A stretch of DNA of 64,000 nucleotides from Eleginops maclovinus (GCF_036324505.1 NC_086352.1:8820501-8884500), one strand, 5' to 3'; shown: positions 13,961 through 26,955, counted from the stretch's first letter. Translations and numbers: made by a program. The notes: generated by a model not told the origin, from the letters alone.

Positions 13961-16465
13961 TAATACCTTGGGAGTGCAAAGAAGCCTTAATGTTTAGACT
14001 GTTTCTGGTTCCAATGGGATGTTTAAGATGGTGACAGTGAAAAACCATAAAGGGGCAGGAAAATGTGAGATGACAGGCCATAACTTAAACATTGCATTTT
14101 GCTGTTGGAGCTTGTTTCTCTCTCGACGCGTGGGCCGAGGAGCACAGGCAACATATCAAACTTAATTACCTTTCAGGTTGCCTCATCAAGTCAGGGCTGC
14201 AATGAAGACAGATTGTTCCTGTTCCCGTAGAACCTTTAAAGCCACAAACACCACATGACTCTTTCCTTAATCTAAGCTTCCTTTTTGAATTATTTCCCCA
14301 CTGCTATCATGGATCCTTAGCAGGAAAATGTGCTTTATTGAATTGCATTTCATCTATGAGTCCCATCCCTCATCTTAATATACAGATGAGACCTCTTAGT
14401 CTTAAGGTAAAACAGCACCACAAGGCTGCAGTTTGGATTACATCTGAGGAATAACAACGTGTTTACCATGGTCAATGGTAATCTTTCAATTTTATGTTGT
14501 AAGTGCCAGTTGCTTTCCTATTTTATTGGGTATTACTTTTGTTTTATGGAGCAATTTTCACATCCTGCCCTTGATGATAGTGGCCTCAGTCTCTGATAGC
14601 ACCAGCAGAGCAGTCCTACTGATGAACACACAGAACCAAGGGGTGATTATGGAGTGCTAAACTAATGTTTGTCGATGAGAAGCTGTTTTCAACTCAGTGC
14701 AAATTCATTTCTCAGTCGGTAAGAGTTAATGGCTCCTTTTTTTAAGAAGATGAAATCCAGCCACTTGGGATAACATCGTGAAAGGCTGCAGGTAGTCTAC
14801 TCCTATTTGTTTTATACCCGTGCATAATGGCACAATGCACTTTACAACACACACTGGCATCAGTACAAGTCTGTAATTCTGATATCAGATCCATCATCAG
14901 TACCTATAAGGGAATTGATTGAACATGTCAGGTTAAAGTGGTAGACTGGAGGGACTATTAGGCATGTCACCTGTGAGTGATCATTGCACTGCTCATGATT
15001 CCCGATCCCTATATGTTTTTACCGCCATCTCTAAAGGTTGTACAAGAGGCCAAACGGACAGAAAGGGGTGACATGGAGCAATCTTTATAAAGCACTCTTG
15101 CATCAGGAGGTCCTTAACCCCCTGTTTGTAGCTTTCCATTATTAATGTAAGCACTGAAGTTTGGACTCGTGTTACGTTGGTTGCCCAGATCTGCCTCGGT
15201 TGATCTTAGGCGTCTAAACGACACTGCTGGAGTGCGTTTGCTTTATACAGTGCTGGGTAAACATTTATGAATGATTTAGGAGTACAGGGTAAATGGGCAA
15301 AGCACTGCAGCTGCATCATGGAGAGCCAAGCTGTTCTCCGGATGCTTTTACACCTCAACACTATTCTTTCCTGTAAACTCCACAAATATATCACATTGAA
15401 GACCCCTTGCTCCTAATCCTGTTAAAGCTGAATTTAATGTTGATCTCCCCAAATAATACCCGTATTTTCTTTGAAACCAAGTGTATGTTTTTCTTTAACA
15501 GTGTGTTTGCGAGGTGATGATGGCTGAAAGCAAGTTGATAATAATGGTAATGGATTCGCCACAGAGCTCTCACTTTTCCTACATTTAGCTGAATGACTGA
15601 TGCACTTTAGCTCTACCATGCCCACGAGGAAATGTTTCCAAAAAAAAATCTGCTTTTGTTTGCACGGCCAAGGGCTCAGGGAAAAGAGGTCTGCTAACCG
15701 GCTGATTGAGAGACAATATAGTTTCGCTTTCACACTCTAATAATTTGATCTGACTGCATATCATTGATTTGCCTGAGGAAAAAAAAAACGCCATAGTCAT
15801 GGTACATTTCCAAAGGTTGAAAATAAGCAGTTTTAGTAGAATAAATCTTTTACAAGTATTGAATCTGCTTTTAGTCTCAAGCGTGTTTGACACCATCAGT
15901 TTGATTGGATTGGCACAGAGTCATTTATATCACTTGCATATCAATTAATTAATACCTTTTTACTGAAGCGTTCACCAGCAGTACAACACATACACTGCTG
16001 AACTATGACATGCTGTTTGCAAGTTGAACATTTATTACCACATTTTGGACTTAAATTGATTTTAAATATATGACATGCATTACAAATTCTCAGGAGTAAT
16101 ATCAAGAGAGGGCCGTCTTGGTTTTTCCCATTCTATATCTAAATGTCATATGAGATTTCTTGTATATCGGTCTATTTTGGTTTTAAAAAAACACAATACA
16201 TTGAAGAAACTAGATTCAACTTTTGTGTTTGAACAGAAAAATGGGCATCACACTTTTATTTCATCACATGTCAAGTTTTCATTTGAATTCCAGTACAAAA
16301 ACTAAAATGTTCAAAGTTATCAGGTACAAAGAGCTTTGCATTGCATCCATTATGGGAATTCACAAGATTAAATGGAGACATGTCACACAAAGAATAGAAA
16401 GCACGCAGTTGTAGAATACGAATTACATGACACTGCTTGAATCTGTTCAAAAATGTACAGCTTTC
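13961..16465. other. Unique non-coding DNA; no gene seen
   Basis: No exon or repeat family recognised. Open frames at 15391-15896 overlap one another on the minus strand in several frames without family features. Confidence 0.55.
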
Positions 16466-16594
16466 GGCCCCGGCCGTAGCGCAACTGACTAGGGAACCGT
16501 ACGCCGGCGATCGGGTTCGATTCCCGACCCGTGGTCCTTTCGGGATCCCACCCCGACTCTCTCTCTCCCACTTTCCTGTCACTCTCCACTGTCC
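16466..16594 (+). mobile_element. tRNA-derived SINE, different family
   Basis: It begins GGCCCCGGCCGTAGCGCAAC, an A-box-bearing tRNA-like 5' end. A perfect B box, GGGTTCGATTCC, follows at about 16513-16524. The body is CT-rich (CTCTCTCTCTCCCAC, then TTTCCTGTCACTCTCC), a layout familiar from a common teleost SINE. The tRNA-like part would not fold into a complete cloverleaf with a matched acceptor stem and it continues into a SINE body, so it is not a tRNA gene. The right border is approximate. Confidence 0.8.
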
Positions 16595-19500
16595 TGTGCT
16601 CTTACACATACTGTATACAATCTGTTTATCTGACTGACGGATGGTTGGTGCACCTCACAGATCTGTCTTTACACTTACTGACAGTGCCAGACATGAAGTC
16701 AATGCATCATGAAATTTAGTTTATGTGAAGGCACACTTCTTTCGAATACAACCACATTTTGCCATCCCTTGCGGGTCGCAGGTCCATCTTACAGAAATAA
16801 TTACAATGCTTCATTTAGCTCTGCAGGCTCAGTGGACCACCATCATAGCAAACTCCCCAAAAAAAAAAGATTTAATTGGAAAAAGAAATCCAAAATCACT
16901 TGCATTGACATATTCTGGATACAGAAAGGGTTATGTTGCACAAAAACAAGCACTGATTCATCAGCTGGAGAAAACTCATGTATTTCTTAATATCCAAATA
17001 CATGTCACACATGTCAGTTTTGTCCTTAATCCTGCAACCCTACCACATGGTACTGACTCCATCCATCCTATATGACTGCTCAATGTTTATACCCAGAAGT
17101 ACACAACAGCTGCAGTGTCATTTAAGTTAAATACTGTACGCCACTTCTCTGTGTAAATACATGGAAACCAGTCAACCATAGCTCCAACACCTTTTGTAGG
17201 ATTGAAGCTTTTTTTAAACGTTCTCAGACAGCTACTTCAAGTCATTCATCTCTGTGATTAGCAATTCCATTTGTAATGCAATGCGGTGATTCCTTGTACA
17301 TCTATCTCGGCTGTAAATGTGACATCGATACACATGCAGGTTTATTATTAAATACGCTCCTTTGTTCTACTGTTGTGACACAGGCATTTACAATGAGCTT
17401 TCCAAGACATCTGGGTGTAGTGTGCATAGAAAATAAACTATAGTGCGCAGTACTTAGAGATGAGTGCGTGCAGCTTAGTCACCATTGTCCCTCGCTCAAT
17501 AAGGAAGATATAAGTACAAAAGAAAGTTTGCAGATACAAGAGAAGGCGTAGATAAACGTTTCTGTCAAATTCGACAGGACACTGTTAAAGTGGATCTTTA
17601 ATTTGAACAGAAGGTACTTTCAAAACAGGATGTGCCTTTTTATAATTCATGAATACAATACATTTCAAATGGTTTAAAGTCAACAGGATGCTTATAAATA
17701 TCTACTTATTTACATGGCAGGAATTATTAGGAGACCTTTTACCCCAAAAATGTTCCCCGTATCCCCTAAAGGTTAACATGCAAGCTAGCTATGTCACTGG
17801 TCTGATATTAGGAAAGGGCACTGGTGGTATATATGTGTGTAATACTGTGTTCCAATACAACTGTATTTCATCACTGTTTGTTTTTATTGCTACCTCCAGA
17901 AATACTGCTGCTTATTAGATAGACCGCTCCACAGTTTGGATCACAGCTCGCTCTCATATTTCCTTTTTATCAAAACCACGGATTATGACCTCAGCTCTGA
18001 TTTGCGCTTCAGGGGGTCATTGAAGAAACCTCGGTAAGCATTAGTTGGACTACCTGTGTCCATCTGTTTAATATAGAAGAGATATTTTGAAGGTACAGTG
18101 GTAATGTACAGTACTGTATGAGCAGGGTAAAATTTGCAATAAACAACAATCTCTTAATTAGATGATTTTTCTGTTCACATGGGAGCAGAGCAATACTGAT
18201 AAATAAACATTATCATAGGATAAAACATCTGCTTTATTTTGGCAGCATGTTTTTATTGTTTAGTGATCAACAGCTTGATTTTTGCATCCATAAAACATTG
18301 CCTTAAAAAGAAGTGTGCTGGCTTAGTTACTGTTGTTGAGATTCTTCATATAGCTTTAGTTGCGGCACAGATCAGTTGTATGTTCTTGTGGTGGTTCGTT
18401 TTCAATGTTCTAATTGTGCTAGTTAGCATGGCGTAATTGTGGTTTGAGATTGATCACTTATTGAAGGCCTTGTTGCTGCTTTGTCATAGCTGTTAATTGA
18501 CTTAATTAGCTGAAAGCCACGATACGTGCAAGCTGCTGCGGAGGATCACTCTGCCTTGTTGTTCCTTTTGGAATATAACCTTTTTCCGTGTGCATGTGTC
18601 TTGTGATCGACTAAGTTAAGCTGTAATTAAAGGAGTTGTGACTCTCTCTGTGGTAAATCCCTTTTTAAGAGGCAAAAATATCCCATAATTCAGTTGGTAT
18701 GTCCTATCTGGTATAGGTAGTGGACAGTACAGATATTGAGGTAACTTGAGTTTCTCTCTCTTGCTCACACTCTGTCTTTCCTGCATCCGTCTCCATACAC
18801 GTTTCAATTATGTAAAAAAACATGCTAACTAATACTTCTGTTTAACTTTGTTTCCCACAAGAAAGTAAAGGAATAACAACAACTTCACAAGCAGTTGTCG
18901 TACTCTGTATTGTGTGTTTGTGGTAGAAGAGCTTGGACACGCCGCCATTACGTTTCATAAAGTGTTTTTGTGGTTCCCACTGCTCCAACCACGACTGCTC
19001 TGTAGTTTATCTCTAGCTGTTTACGTCACTTTCAGGAGTAACCTTAACGCATTCAAACTTTCAAGATGATGCCGTCATCTTTTTCAGCCTGGAAATCAAG
19101 TATTTTGGCAGATTAACTAACCAAAAATAAGGAATCAGATGTGTGTTGCTCTTTATTAAATGATTAGATAATACAATTTTACAAGGCAACACAGAGATTG
19201 TTGTGACCTTAGCTGGTTGGAGCGTTGACATTACTGCAGCTACTCAACCACCTAATTAGTAAACAGAGACTGATCTGGAGGAAAACAACAGTGCATCCCT
19301 GAGTGTGGACTTTAACAACATGAAGGTAAATCTAATTATCTGTAGTGGAGAAGAAGTTCATCTTGAAATTGAATTGTGCTTTGTAAGCCATGAGGTTCAG
19401 AAAGACTTCCAAAGTAACAAAGTCCTGCGTCTGATGGTAAAGGTTTGATAATCTGATCAAGTGCTTTCTATACGTACCCTTTGTGCTCTTCATCCATAAT

Positions 19501-20592
19501 TCAAAGCGTCCATACTGTACTATATGTTCTGAGAGACTGTCCGCGCTCATTAGAGTGAGAAGCGCCTCTCTCAAACCATGAGGTGATGCTCAGATCCCAA
19601 AACAGAGGAATAAGATATGATGCATAATTTAAGAGTATCGATCACTTTTATCAAATCGATGAAATGGCAGGAAAAAATATCTGCTGGTATGAAAGTTACG
19701 GCCGGCTCATGGCCCTTTCTGTTTGAAGTGTTTCAGCCTTTCAAGGGAACATGCGTAGATCAAAGAGTAACCAGAGCTGCTGAGATGGAGGGGGAGGTAT
19801 GTGCAGATGAATGAAGGAATTCCTCCAAAAGGGAATGGCAGAGCCAGAGAAGGCGTAGTGTGAATGCTCACTGTACTCTCACTCAGCAGTCCCTCCTCAC
19901 GTGTGCAAACCTCTTTGTTCAGCGGTCCTCAGATGGAAAATGTGACATATGTGCAGGCAATTCACAGTTGCAGGTACAAACACATGCAACTACCGTCCTC
20001 CTCAACTCAAGCAATGTGGCAATACTTTAGGGAATTCAAGTATTGTACCACCCCTCAAGCCTCTATAGATTGTCTTCTCTGACATATTGATCGCATCAAG
20101 ACATAGTTATCCTGTTTAGGCTATTCCTCAATACTTGGTACGGTTTGCATTTGCCATTAAAACTAATTATTGTGCAAATAATGGATGTTACCATTGATTT
20201 CATAGGCTTTGTGTTGGGTGTTTAGTAACTTGTTTATGTGGACTTTCAATGACATGGTTCAGATTTATCAACTGACTCATGTTGGTGTCAAACTGAACTG
20301 TATGTTTTCTGTAGTTCTATTACCACAGCTGGTCTGTTATTGTTTCAATAAATAGACTTTTGATCAGCGTTACACCAGACTGTAACCCTATCAGTTTGTT
20401 TAATCTACCCTAAAACACAGATGTGGATGTTGTCAAATCATAATTTATAATGTTTGACTTCGCTGAGCTGCTAAATTCCAACCTTTCCATGAACCGTCTG
20501 CTATCTCTATTGTTCCTGATTGGGAATGATTGTTCTATGGGTTTGTTTATAATGTTTGAACACAAGGATTAGGCATATTAAATAACTAGATG
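16595..20592. other. Unique non-coding DNA; no gene seen
   Basis: About 4 kb without a supported gene. Short open frames (up to 116 codons at 16725-17075) overlap in different frames and contain A-rich low-complexity sequence. The stretch around 18900-19330 has the patchy look of an old repeat, but no copy exists in the window to confirm it. Confidence 0.55.
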
Positions 20593-21119
20593 GAACAGTT
20601 CAATTATAATGGCAATTAAAAATGTAATGTCTTCAATGTACCAACACAAACATATCCCTGATGTAAGAGGTACAGGATTTTTTCTGAGGGCACTATCGTC
20701 ACTTTCGGGTGAAAATCCTGCATCACAGCGAAGCTGAAAATAATAGTGTCTTCATGTCTTAAAGCTGCTGACTCGTATATTGCACCTCAAACAACAAATA
20801 AATCCAGAGTTACGGTTCCTTTACTTCCTCTCCAGAAAAAAGGAGAGTAACAGAAAGGATGTAATTCAGAAATCTCAGTTTCAGTGTCAGCCTGCTGCCT
20901 GCAGCTCGTCCACCGGCAGACCCACCGATCATCCATCCCCCGTTTATTCTCCTTAAAAACAAAGCTGTCTCTGCCGTCTGACCAGACATCTGACACCATC
21001 TTCATATTTCTGGACTCGTTATACAGTTTTTGACCAACAGAATCATTGTTTTCTGGTTCCCTGTTACCCAGTTTAGACAAAACCCTGAAATAATATGTAT
21101 TGAACAGTTCAATTACAAT
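20593..21119. repeat. Dispersed repeat, copy A, with bracketing 18-bp direct repeat
   Basis: About 20686-20975 matches 55911-56232 in the same orientation. Shared blocks include ATTGCACCTCAAACAACAAA, TTACTTCCTCTCCAGAAAAA and TCAGTGTCAGCCTGCTGCCT. Compared with the other copy it lacks part of the GC-richer left end. The block sits between GAACAGTTCAATTATAAT (20593-20610) and GAACAGTTCAATTACAAT (21102-21119), one mismatch in 18, which could be an insertion duplication. No transposase or reverse transcriptase is recognisable, so the class is unknown. Confidence 0.75.
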
Positions 21120-22070
21120 TATCAATGTTCAATCACCACCCAGTCACACCAAAAAGCAGCTCTGATATACGAGATCTTAAAACATAACAAATGTTTTTGA
21201 TTATTTCAGGGATGTAGGGTTTATTCCACAGATCTTACATCCAGTAGAGCAGCTTAATCCATAATATGCACCAGAAAAAATAGACCAATTCCTGTAATAA
21301 AGCTGAAAGATGTTCTGTTGAACACATCGTTCCTCTGTTCAAGGCATTTGAAATCATACTTTTTGTCAATGCAGTTTATTTTCCTGTATCTGAGATTTGA
21401 GTTTAACAAGAATTATTACATACTTTTATTTCTCTAATACAATCGAGCACCCAGACGGTAATAATTTATTTCTGCCGCTAATAGCCTATACATCACTGGC
21501 AGGGTATATATTTCATTTTCATGAAGCATGAAGGCGAAAAGAAATCTTAATGATTTGCCCTTGCTAGCATAATTTTAATTATGGATTTTCCTCTACATGA
21601 TCGATTTAGAGAGAGCCATAGTAATACAAGTTGTACATTCTACTGTATTAAATATTTGATATCCATTAAATTTTTATGATTAATGTTCTGGAAAGAATCA
21701 GTTTCTCTAAGCCGCTTTATTGCAGCGTAAATGAGGGGTTTTACTCCCTTAGAAAAAGATATAGCCATATCTTGCACCAAAGCTTAGCCTGTCAGGAGAA
21801 ATGGAGCAATTTCATACTGACTCTAAGGGAAATTTAGATTGAAAAGGAAGATTTTAAAGATGTTGTGTCATATGGAAGATGATCATATATCACAATAACG
21901 TAAGGGATTATTCTGTGGTCCTTTCCTATATATTGGACCTTTTATTTGTTTTAATCAGTGTTTGGTTTCAGTATCACAGACGATGTGCTGAGTCCTGTAA
22001 TCAGTCATTTTTTTATGTCAAGTATTCTTGCGTAAATTACAAAAAGCAAGTGGGCATTTTATTTTCTGCT
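21120..22070. other. AT-rich unique DNA
   Basis: No gene. About 21440-21700 contains clustered TAATTT/TTAATGA/AATTATG motifs of homeodomain type, a composition often seen in conserved non-coding elements. Conservation cannot be judged here. Confidence 0.45.
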
Positions 22071-22139
22071 CTGGAAAAACTGAAATGTTGAATTTAATTA
22101 AATGTATTATGCAACAGAGTTAGTTGAAAGAAGAAGACA

Positions 22140-22473
22140 TAAAGAAGACTTTTATTAATCCCTTCTCTACTCTGTTGACACACATTAAACACACAGAGGA
22201 AATACATGCACACACAACCACATGCAGAGGAGAGGTGGCAGAGGAGAGGTGGCAGAGGAGAGGTGGCAGAGGAGAGGTGGCAGAGGAGAGGTGGCAGAGC
22301 AGAGAGGCAGCCAGGTACCCGATACGGCAGTATTTCGGCAGTGGCCTAGGAGGAGAACTGGCACTTCTCCAGCTACCAGCTCACTCCATTTTTTTTTTGG
22401 TCCGATCGGGACGTGAATCGGCGACCCTTCGGTCCCAAGACCAAGTCCCTACTGACTGAGCCACTGCCGCCCC
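22140..22473 (-). mobile_element. tRNA-derived SINE inserted in a tandem repeat unit
   Basis: On the minus strand the head reads GGGGCGGCAGTGGCTCAGTC, an A-box-type start. A degenerate B box (GATTCACGTCC) and the GGAGAAGTGCCAGTTCTCC segment follow. The tail ends in a TTAATAAAAG-type stretch near 22150. It is related to the 6348 and 56402 SINEs in the head but has a different body, and the body carries a minisatellite. The flanking unit has an uninterrupted sister copy, so the insertion point is clear to within a few bases at GAAAG. Confidence 0.75.
22224..22310. repeat. 14-bp minisatellite inside the SINE
   Basis: Five perfect units of GCAGAGGAGAGGTG (22224-22293) followed by a degenerate partial unit. 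It keeps an open frame of repeated residues in two frames, which is not a gene. It probably expanded by slippage after the SINE inserted. Confidence 0.95.
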
Positions 22474-22771
22474 AAAGCAAAGCAATGATATTCAGTTTTA
22501 ATTAAAAAAAAAATACTAGGTTCAATTTATTGTTAATGCTTTCAACTACTCTATTCAGTTATATCAGTTGTGTGAAATGTGTTGATGTAATACATTTAGT
22601 TAGAGCCAACGTCTTCATTGTGGTGCAACCCTGTCGAGTCGCAAAGGTTAAACAGAAATTGTAGTTATTTATCTCCTTCCAAAAGAAATTCAAGGTTATT
22701 ATAACAATATTTCTGCTGTTGTCTAAGTTTGTTAGGCGGGCATTATCGTTTCCTGTACAAATATGTTCCTG

Positions 22772-23002
22772 CACTGAAAAAACTGAGAATTGAATTAAAT
22801 ATATTACGTCAACAGACTTCACATAACTGTCATAGGTCATTTGAAAGCAATACTATTAAGTTTTAATAAAAAATACTTGCTTTCAACTAAGCTTCTACAG
22901 ATTTGTGAAATGTGTTGACATAATACATTTGATTAAAGTCAACAATGTGGTACAACCCTTTTGAAAATATCAAGTAAAGTCGCAAAGGCTAAACTGAGAT
23001 TT
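22772..23002. repeat. Inverted-repeat unit, tandem copy 2 (uninterrupted)
   Basis: It runs from CACTGAAAAAACTGAGAATT to GTCGCAAAGGCTAAACTGAG and matches copy 1 block by block. Its left block (ATTACGTCAACAGACTTCAC, 22803-22822) is inverted relative to its right block (GTGAAATGTGTTGACATAAT, 22906-22925), so the unit could fold back on itself. The class is unknown; a foldback miniature transposon or a satellite-type unit are the options. Confidence 0.7.
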
Positions 23003-26000
23003 CAACACCTGCTCGCACACTCTTTAATGTGGTGTGTGCATTATTGAAGGAATGGGGTAAAGTATTACCTGTGTCGCCTGCAGAGAACAAGACTGTTCAG
23101 ATTCAAAGCAACGACTGGGCATTTGATTTAGTACATTATTTAGTGGATAAACAATTTAGGTTTTATGGAGTTTGCAAATCACAGATACGACCAGGAAACG
23201 GCTAAGAACGTTGCACTGGTAGAGCTGTTAGGGTTCAAGTGATCTAATAAACACTTTCCAACACAAAGATATTGCAGGTATCAAATCTGCAGCTCTGACG
23301 TTGTTTTGGAACTCAAAAATCCATTAAGAAATGTTAATAAATCCAAGGTATGAGTTTTACAATCCCCATTTTCATCAATGAGGTGCGTTTTGAGTTTCAT
23401 AATGTATTCAAGTCTTTCCTCAATCCATCCTTTTTGTCTTATTGTTATTATTCTTTCATGAGACGTTATCTTTAACAATTCATAATCCATACCTCACTAA
23501 GATTTTCCAAAGTATAGGTTGCTCTTAAAGGGTTTTGTTATCCCCTATGCTCTTCACTACAAATGCCGTTCATGACAAATGCTTAGGAAACACCGGAGAG
23601 ATACTGATGCAATAAAACAAACTGGAATCACCCCTAGCTTCATAAATCACATTTCATCCACTGAGCAGGTACACCGGTGCATAAAGTCCAATCTTTACCC
23701 ACGTGTCCTGATTGTGTATTTGATCACGGAGGACCACAGCGCCTTCCTATCTCTGAGCACGAGGTGTTGGAGGGCAATGCTGTGCATGAGGAGATATGGG
23801 AACGAAGAGGCAACAACAGGAGAATAATGAGCCACCAAACCCTGACGCCGAGTTTTTGTAAATCCTAATGATTCTGGCTTCAATTCAAAGCAGAGAGGCT
23901 CACTTAAAGCCAACTTTCATTTTCCACTATAGAATGGTGTGAATCTCATTTCCTAAAAGAATTACCGGTATCGCACCCTCGACTGATCTCCTTACACACC
24001 TGTTCTGTCGCTCAAAATGCAGCAGCAAGAAGCACTGACTTTATTTCCAGCAGCGAAGGTATTGTCCTGCAAGTTCAGGTGTGTAAAATACCTGTTAATG
24101 ACTTATTTTGTACATAAAACGTAACGTGCTAATCGTTGAGTAGTTTCAGATGTCAAATTTGCCAGTTAGCCATCTACACCATGTCAGGTGAGAAAGTAAG
24201 ACGAGCTTCGACACGGCTCTATTCATAAACTACTGTAATGCAATGAAAGGGAGCATTGCAATTACCTTTTTTTTTTAAGTGTTCACATCTTTGAGCTTAG
24301 TATTCTCCTTATGTAACTGTTCTTCTGTGAAAAGCTTTGGCACGTTGACGCATTTTAGGATTGCTGCAACCCCTATGACGAGGAGGTGTAGCCTAATCTT
24401 ACCCCCGAAAAATAAAACGGATTTACTTCCACTGTTGTTCTCTCTTTATTGTCTTATATCTTGGACCTTGCTGCAGACAAGCCACAGTAAAGAGTTTACT
24501 CCTGAATCTCAGCCCTCAATCGGAGTAAAATAACCAGACCGCTTTGTTTAAAAGCAAACGCGTTTGACACGACAGCATTCATTTTCTGTCAGATAAAAAC
24601 TGATCCACTTAAAGTTGTGTCTGCCACACTACCCACCACAAGTGTTTCTTAAGGGGAGTAATTGCCACTACATCTTTAGCCCTCTGTACCTCTAACAAAA
24701 TATTTATCTCAGCATGGCACACGCTGTATTGTGGGCTTGGGGTATAGACATAAATTGCATTTTATGTTGTTCTATTGAAAGGATCGGATAGGGACTAAAA
24801 TGCTATTTCAGAAAATCTTACTCTGCTACATTTACTGCTTACGTGGGATTTCTCTCCCGTTCCCCCTTTTTAATATTACTCCCATATGACACCCAGCATG
24901 CAACATTCTCCTATCCGCAAGTTCATTATCATCAATAAGTCAAGTATATTCTATCTTTCATCGTCATATCATGCATTGAAACCGCAGCACCTTTTTTTTT
25001 CAGCATTGTAAACCAATTTATTTCTCCCCTCTATTGCAGATAGTATTAAACAATGCCCTAAGAGTAGAGGCTGTCTGAATGGGAATGATTTATTACAAAG
25101 AGAGAAGTCTGTGCGTCGGTTTGCAGAGCTCTGCAGTGTAAAATAACCTCATTTATATTCTATATTGCTCAGGCTGCCTCACTTAATATTCCTGTCAGCA
25201 CTCTTATGCCATGCCTTCTGTTGGCTTTGCCTGCAATAAAGCCACTGTCTTTGAAAAGTGTACAAACAATATTAAACGTGCTTCATCACGTTAGTGCTAT
25301 GCGGTGGAAACACTGCTTTTTTATACGGAACAATGAGGTCAAGTGAGCCGCAGAGATCATTGTATGACGATAGATTTGCATCACTGTGCTGCAGGCGTCG
25401 GGATCATTAAAAATAAGAAATGTGACAGGGTGTCATCGAGCTGCGTGAATCATCTAGCTGCAGATCATCTCAGGAAACAATAAGTATACAAATCATAAGG
25501 TAATGCTGATTATGATGAAGCTTACTGCGTCACAATGACACTTCAGATTCTCTACTTCAAATTGCATCTCAAGCCGTTGCAGACCGTGAAAAGAAAGTAC
25601 ACATTTTCAGCATCATTACTACACGACAGACATTATGTAGTGTCTGGTAGGCATGTTTTGATGCAGAAATGGGTTAGAACATTGTGTTTATTTCACATGC
25701 GTGTTCTGTAAACATGTGCAACCTAATAACACACAACTTATTTTATATCAGTAATGTTTTCAAGTAAATGAATTCCTTTATTGTCACTGTTTTACAACAC
25801 AATTTAAAAAGCAATACTGTCAGCACATAACGAGCAATAAAACCAAGTGTGTGTATATCCATACACTACATACATACATACGTACAATAGATGCAGATCA
25901 AATCCCACAGTGTAAAAACAGACAGGTAGTAGATTTGCATTTCAGAGTTTTTCGCTTCATAAATATTTCAAATACAGTAAATATGTGTTGATGAGAAATG

Positions 26001-26325
26001 TGTAATCAACAATAACAAACAAGTTAATTATCTGGATCTTATCAGCGTATTATAATAACACTGCTTTTGTTTTTCACGGTCTGTTCATCATGCATGTTCG
26101 CTCCACACCGACACACATTATGTCATGTTTTCCTCTCTGGTCATCATTCTTCTTTTTTAATTAGCTCAGTCACATTGGGCTAATTGCTCTTTGTGAACTA
26201 CAAGACTGTCTTTGAAAGCCCCCTCCCACAACACCATCTCTCACTTTCACACACATCTGTCAGACAGTAGACATCATTTTGTCTTCATAGTCAACGTTTA
26301 TATTTTCACTCTTTTTTTTAAGTGG
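23003..26325. other. Unique non-coding DNA
   Basis: No gene is supported. About 25766-25880 (starting TTTATTGTCACTGTTTTACA, with a small TACA repeat) resembles the end of a common fish repeat but is too diverged to assign. The stretch 24880-25560 is unique and contains many short AT-rich motifs. Open frames are short. Confidence 0.5.
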
Positions 26326-26329
26326 TTTT

Positions 26330-26470
26330 ATTTTCTGTTTTGAGCTTTATATTGTATGATTGTTTATTTTCTATTCTTTTCTTATTTTTAATTATGTGAA
26401 ATACCTTGTTTTACATGCTGCTGCAACGTAAACATTTCCCAATTTGGGATTAATAAAGTATATCTTGTCT
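26330..26470 (+). repeat. Retroposon-like 3' tail fragment
   Basis: The T-rich left part runs into TGCTGCTGCAACGTAAACAT, then TTTCCCAATTTGGGATTAAT and AAAGTA. This tail type occurs in many fish repeats. A reverse-oriented relative is at about 51057-51115 (ATACTTTATTAATCCCATAC, then CATTGCAGCAGCATG). Confidence 0.5.
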
Positions 26471-26652
26471 TTTTTATCGTAAATGGATGATTAAGACCGC
26501 TGAGACTCGATTTACTATGGCGTAATAATGTGCTGTAGTTTTGTTGTGACGTGTTTATTAAAATAGTTGGATCTTGATTTTTTTTTCTGGAGTTGAAACA
26601 GCTGGAAAATGTTACTTTTTTTTAATACAAAAAAAATACTATTTAAAAATGT

Positions 26653-26955
26653 CGTCCATCCATCTTCTCCCGCTTTTCCGTCAGGGTCGCGGAGGTAACG
26701 GCTCCAGCAGAGAGCCCCCAACTTTCCTTTCCCTGGCCACATCAACCAGCTCTGACTGGGGGATTCCAAGGCGCTCCCAGGCCAGCGAAGAGATATAGTC
26801 CCTCCACCTGGTCCTAGGTCTACCCCTCGGTCTCTTCCCAGCTGGACGTGCCTGGAACACCTCCCTAGGGAGGCGCCCAGGTGGCATCCTCACTAGGTGC
26901 CCGAACCACCTCAACTGGCTCCTTTCAACGCGAAGGAGCAGCGGTTCTACCCCGG
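26653..26955 (-). mobile_element. 5'-truncated non-LTR retrotransposon (RTE/Rex-like)
   Basis: The minus-strand frame encodes the C-terminal end of a fish LINE protein: VEPLLLRVERSQLRWFGHLV, then MPPGRLPREVF, GKRPRGRPRTRWRDYISSLA and WERLGIPQSEL. The 3' end is GAAGATGGATGGAC, a GATG-type tail as in RTE elements. The insert lies between two perfect 13-bp copies of TATTTAAAAATGT (26640-26652 and 26956-26968), a target duplication from target-primed reverse transcription. Only about 300 bp of a multi-kilobase element was inserted. A perfect duplication suggests a fairly recent event. The clade is inferred; non-LTR origin is secure. Confidence 0.9.

Larger units (their letters stand above)
22072..22660. 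repeat. Inverted-repeat unit, tandem copy 1 (split by SINE)
   Basis: The left part (22072-22130) and right part (22474-22660) together match the unit at 22772-23002. Shared blocks are TGAATTTAATTAAATGTATTATG-type sequence, AAAGCAAT...TTTTAAT, GCTTTCAACT, TGTGAAATGTGTTGA, TGTGGT-CAACCC and GTCGCAAAGG. The SINE at about 22140-22473 interrupts this copy. Within the unit, the left AAATGTATTATG block is inverted relative to the right GTTGATGTAATACATTT block, giving a foldback, miniature-transposon-like architecture. Confidence 0.7.

Noticed and set aside
16466..16540. Possible tRNA gene
   Set aside because: The B box is perfect, but the sequence runs straight into a SINE body and lacks a matched acceptor stem, so it is a SINE head.
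22224..22310. CRISPR-like repeats
   Set aside because: Units are directly adjacent 14-mers without spacers, so it is a minisatellite.
22222..22459. Frames across the SINE and minisatellite
   Set aside because: Open only because the 14-bp repeat lacks stops. No protein family.
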